Below, piece after piece: positions 61,037-64,000 of a stretch of 64,000 bases of DNA. The stretch is from Lachnospiraceae bacterium (GTDB taxonomy: Bacteria > Bacillota > Clostridia > Lachnospirales > Lachnospiraceae), in NCBI GenBank assembly GCA_029054245.1, contig JAIDFQ010000074.1, forward strand, positions 62,001-126,000. Direction: 5' to 3'. Position numbers and translations under genes: made by a program. How positions within the stretch are numbered: position 1 is the first letter of the stretch; the number at the start of each line of letters is the position of its first letter. The notes beneath the pieces are model-generated. The model saw only the letters and a program-made list of their open reading frames with translations, had not been told where the DNA came from and did not search any database.

Positions 61037-61477
61037 TTATGTCAAAATATCCAAAAGCAATCCCCTGATTTCCCCAATTTTAGAAAGAATCGCAAGATGA
61101 TCCTGCTCATCCTTCATAAGCTCCTTTGCCAGTTCATCCAAATTTTCATCCACCAGCCTGATAATCCCGTAAACCCTGTGACGACCTTTACGGTCCAGAA
61201 AGTTCTCACGGGAAAAAGAATGGGATCGGCTTACGATTTCATTCATGAAATCCTTTACCAGCCCTCTGTACTTTTTCATATCCCTGATGTCGCGTTTCTT
61301 TGCAAGCTTATCGCCCTGCATGGTAATCTCTTCCATCAGGGTACTCAGCCTTGCCTGCAATTCCTGCTCTTCAATATGACTGACCAGCGTAAACTTAAAC
61401 GCTCCATCTGATTCGCGCACCGGCGTGGCTGCCTCTGGCAAAGATACCGGCGCTGCCTGATTCACTTTTATGTCCAC
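61037..61477 (-). CDS. yaaR: YaaR-family protein (DUF327)
   Basis: 146 aa. Mostly helical; family segments are [24 protein letters not shown] and [24 protein letters not shown]. The start is a GTG at 61477 with AAGGGGTGATCAG before it. No activity is established for the family. It keeps the Firmicutes position before holB. Confidence 0.9.
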   Translation of the reverse strand: MDIKVNQAAPVSLPEAATPVRESDGAFKFTLVSHIEEQELQARLSTLMEEITMQGDKLAKKRDIRDMKKYRGLVKDFMNEIVSRSHSFSRENFLDRKGRHRVYGIIRLVDENLDELAKELMKDEQDHLAILSKIGEIRGLLLDILT

Positions 61478-61497
61478 CTCTGATCACCCCTTTCTTT

Positions 61498-62085
61498 TTA
61501 TAGGTTATCCTTGATATAATCTTTAATCTGTGCAAGGCAGCTGTTTAAATTTTCATTAAAAAATTTGATTGTGATGCCTGCATCCTTAATCTTCTCCTCC
61601 GAAAAGTCTTCGGCATCTGCCAAAAAGCGCCTGCACATCTCCTCATATTTAGGGTGTTCCTGCTGCATCTCCCGGTTCAGCGCCCGCTTTAACCTTATGC
61701 CATCATCAAGCACAAGGAGTACTGGGAGCACTTTGTCCCTGCCAAAATATTCGGCTGTGCTGACATAAGATTCTATTGTCCCTATAATCAAATAATTATG
61801 ACTGCTTAAATCTATACTCCCATCGTCCACCGTAAAATAGCGCCACAACCCATGATATGTATGGTAAGCACGGGCTTCGATTACTTTGCCCTGTGCTTTT
61901 AACTCCATAAAACCTGCGTCATCTGTAAAATGATATTCCTTTCCTTCCATCTCACCTGCGCGTATGGGACGGGTCGTATATAATACTACTTGTTTCAGAT
62001 TTAATGCTTTCCACCCCAACAGCCTTTTATAGATGGTGTCCTTTCCTGAGGAACTCTTCCCCATTAAGTATATCATTTTTCCCAT
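61498..62085 (-). CDS. Guanylate kinase-like protein
   Basis: 195 aa. P-loop LMGKSSSGKDTIYKRL (GxxxSGKD, Asp instead of the usual S/T), nucleotide-base region LYTTRPIRAGEMEGKEYHFT, and YLIIGTIESYVS. It belongs to the guanylate kinase superfamily and is probably a paralog of the main Gmk. Possible substrates are GMP, another NMP or a regulatory ligand. It starts 5 bases after pyk ends, with GAGGTTTAATTCAT before the ATG. Confidence 0.88.
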   Translation of the reverse strand: MGKMIYLMGKSSSGKDTIYKRLLGWKALNLKQVVLYTTRPIRAGEMEGKEYHFTDDAGFMELKAQGKVIEARAYHTYHGLWRYFTVDDGSIDLSSHNYLIIGTIESYVSTAEYFGRDKVLPVLLVLDDGIRLKRALNREMQQEHPKYEEMCRRFLADAEDFSEEKIKDAGITIKFFNENLNSCLAQIKDYIKDNL

Positions 62086-62090
62086 ATGAA

Positions 62091-63503
62091 TTAAACCTCT
62101 ACAACACGAATCATATTGGTTTTTCCTGAAACTCCCAGCGGAACACCCGCAGTCAGGACAACCTTGTCTCCTTTTTTAATATACCCTGCCTCTTCCGCCG
62201 CGCGCACAGCCTCGTCAAACAAATCTTCTGCTGTACTTTCCCGGGCAATCCAGACAGGCGTTACCCCCCAGGACAAGGCAAGCTGCCTGCACACTTTAGG
62301 GCTGACACTGCATGCAATAACAGGGCACTTAGGCTTATATCTTGCAATCATGCCCGCTGTAAAACCTGAAATCGTCACTGTGATGATGGCAGTCGCCTTT
62401 AAATCCATTGCCGTGGTACAAGTTGCGTGGGAGATGGCTGTGGTCACATCAAAGCTGTCAATGTTCTCCCTTCGTTTCATTCTTCCATTATAGTCAATAT
62501 CTTCCTCTGTTCTCTCGGCAATTTTTGCCATTGTCTTAACGGCTTCCACTGGATACAATCCGGCAGCGCTTTCCCCTGAAAGCATAATCGCTGTGGTTCC
62601 ATCATAAATGGCATTGGCGATATCCGTAGTCTCCGCTCTCGTAGGCCTGGGATTCTTAATCATAGATTCCAGCATCTGAGTTGCAGTAATGACATGTTTA
62701 CCCTGTGCTTCCGCGAGCTTGATCATACGCTTCTGCATAACAGGCACTTCTTCCATGGGAATCTCTACGCCCATATCTCCTCTTGCCACCATGATTCCAT
62801 CAGAAACCGTCAAAATATCTTCCAGATTATGAATCCCCTGCATGTTTTCAATTTTTGCAATGATCTTCATATGACTGTCGTGTTCATCCAAAATCTTTCT
62901 GACCTCTAAAATGTCTTCCCTACATCTAACAAAGGATGCTGCCAAAAAATCAAATCCCATATCGCAGCCGAACATAATATCGCTCCGGTCAACCTCACTG
63001 ATATAAGGCATAGACAACACCGCCCCAGGGACATTGACACCCTTATGATTGGAGATTGGTCCTCCGTTTACTACTGTACATATTATATCGGTTTCTTCAA
63101 TGGCATCCACAACCATCTCGATCAAACCGTCATCAATCAAAATCGTCGTTCCAATATTGATATCATCTTTTAAGTTCTTGTAAGTAATCGTAACCTTTTC
63201 GTTATTTCCAAGCACTTCCTCTGTTGTCAATATAAATTTCTGTCCGGTAACAAGCTCTGTCCTGCCGCCTTCAATATCCTTAAGCCGGATTTCCGGTCCT
63301 TTGGTGTCCAGCATCGTTGCCACCTGCAGACCCAGCTCATTGCTGACTTTAATCACCCTGTCAAATTTCTTTTTATGCTCCTCATGTGTTCCATGAGAAA
63401 AATTGAACCGGGCAACGTTCATACCCGCCAACATTAATTCGCGTAATTTCTCTTCACTCTCGCTTGCTGGTCCTATTGTGCAGATAATCTTTGTTTTTCT
63501 CAT
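62091..63503 (-). CDS. pyk: Pyruvate kinase
   Basis: 470 aa. Start KTKIICTIGPASESEEKL, catalytic lysine loop MKIIAKIENMQGIHNLEDIL, metal site VARGDMGVEIPMEEVP, and ITATQMLESMIKNPRPTRAE. It ends after the allosteric C-domain, so the extra C-terminal PEP-utiliser-like domain found in Bacillus Pyk is missing. GGAGGATTATT precedes the ATG. It is inserted within a block usually holding only housekeeping genes of the yaa group. Confidence 0.95.
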   Translation of the reverse strand: MRKTKIICTIGPASESEEKLRELMLAGMNVARFNFSHGTHEEHKKKFDRVIKVSNELGLQVATMLDTKGPEIRLKDIEGGRTELVTGQKFILTTEEVLGNNEKVTITYKNLKDDINIGTTILIDDGLIEMVVDAIEETDIICTVVNGGPISNHKGVNVPGAVLSMPYISEVDRSDIMFGCDMGFDFLAASFVRCREDILEVRKILDEHDSHMKIIAKIENMQGIHNLEDILTVSDGIMVARGDMGVEIPMEEVPVMQKRMIKLAEAQGKHVITATQMLESMIKNPRPTRAETTDIANAIYDGTTAIMLSGESAAGLYPVEAVKTMAKIAERTEEDIDYNGRMKRRENIDSFDVTTAISHATCTTAMDLKATAIITVTISGFTAGMIARYKPKCPVIACSVSPKVCRQLALSWGVTPVWIARESTAEDLFDEAVRAAEEAGYIKKGDKVVLTAGVPLGVSGKTNMIRVVEV

Positions 63504-63525
63504 AATAATCCTCCATTTAATGTGA

Positions 63526-64000
63526 TTAAGGTGACTCTACCACCCTTACTCTATGCTCAAAAATACCTTGAACGGTGTAACCGTCCTTTAGGTAAAGTTG
63601 AATCATTTTAATCATTCCTTCATCAAACATCTCCCCTGGCACCAGAATGGGAATCCCTGGCGGATACAAATTGATAAACTCTGCTGCTGTCTTACCATCT
63701 GCCTGATCCAATTCTATTTCCGTAAAAGGCGCCAGATATGCCTCCCACAAATGAAGGCTTCTAACTGGACGCAAAACAAAATCTGAAACTTTATCCTGCT
63801 CTTTCTTTTCTATTATACCCTTATCAATCTGTATCAGTGCATCAGCAAGCCTGTTCATCCCTTCTTCTTCATCCATCATGGACAGAATCGCCGTCACGTA
63901 ATTTGCTGATGCCATTTCCATCTGCAAATGATATTGGTTGCGCAGAATATCATAAAGCATCTGTCCTGTCATAGAATTCCCTTCCATGGAAGTTCCTTTC
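63526..64000 (-). CDS. C-terminal part of an Orn/Lys/Arg decarboxylase family protein (runs out of the window)
   Basis: About 158 residues, open through the window end at 64000 with no stop. GQMLYDILRNQYHLQMEMAS, NRLADALIQIDK and NLYPPGIPILVPGEMF are characteristic of the OKR decarboxylase C-terminal domain (YaaO/SpeA type). An ATG at 63987 is internal. The Bacillus yaaO gene lies in the same block. The substrate cannot be told, because the PLP lysine lies upstream outside the window. Confidence 0.85.
   Translation of the reverse strand, partial: KGTSMEGNSMTGQMLYDILRNQYHLQMEMASANYVTAILSMMDEEEGMNRLADALIQIDKGIIEKKEQDKVSDFVLRPVRSLHLWEAYLAPFTEIELDQADGKTAAEFINLYPPGIPILVPGEMFDEGMIKMIQLYLKDGYTVQGIFEHRVRVVESP

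Overview
The window reads as chromosome of a spore-forming, gut-type Clostridia, most likely Lachnospiraceae. This is inferred from the low-to-mid GC content, strong AGGAGG ribosome-binding sites, spmA, a yaaR/holB/ricT/trmN6/rsmI housekeeping block, and many sugar ABC and PTS systems with BlaI, RpiR and LacI regulators. I see no rRNA or tRNA gene, CRISPR array, IS element or phage. The first gene (1-108) and the last (63526-64000) are cut by the window ends.

Layout. 1-7.1 kb: a minus-strand set prmA-rsmE-cysteine desulfurase-thiI (ribosome modification and tRNA thiolation), then nudC facing glnA. 7.1-20.1 kb: a carbohydrate region. It holds 1-phosphofructokinase with two lipoproteins, and a sucrose/fructooligosaccharide operon (two permeases, binding protein, GH32, fructokinase) divergent from its LacI-type repressor, with palindromic operators between them. 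20.2-30.4 kb: a mannose-family PTS operon with its own EI, an HPr-like protein with Arg in place of Ser46, and a HAD phosphatase. Upstream lies a four-gene sensory cassette (anchored RbsB-like protein, histidine kinase, response regulator, anchored solute-binding protein). 30.5-35.1 kb: an ECF sigma factor with an ABC-2 exporter, then azlC-azlD. 35.3-38.1 kb: a gene remnant, a hemerythrin-CheX fusion and a FliD-like repeat protein.

38.4-46.7 kb: a sialic acid catabolism locus. An RpiR-type regulator, nanA and a three-gene ABC importer lie on the minus strand; nanE, a YhcH/NanQ-type gene and nanK lie on the plus strand, with an SGNH esterase facing them. The importer and enzymes deliver N-acetylmannosamine-6-P and then GlcNAc-6-P; nagA, nagB and any sialidase must lie elsewhere. 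Neither sugar ABC importer has an ATPase here, so a shared MsmX/MsmK-type ATPase is expected.

46.9-52.7 kb: a decayed gene, then a BlaI-BlaR1-like system with two lipoprotein genes; the same operator follows the promoter of blaI and of the second lipoprotein gene. spmA follows. 52.8-56.6 kb: a transglutaminase-like lipoprotein and a GspF-plus-minor-pilin cluster without an ATPase. 56.6-64 kb: a CAP-domain protein and the conserved block rsmI-trmN6-ricT-holB-yaaR-guanylate kinase paralog-pyk-Orn/Lys/Arg decarboxylase, all on the minus strand.

The most novel-looking parts are the transporter-less sensory cassette in front of the PTS operon, the Ser46-less HPr, the BlaI/BlaR1 unit wired to lipoproteins instead of a beta-lactamase, and the hemerythrin-CheX fusion.
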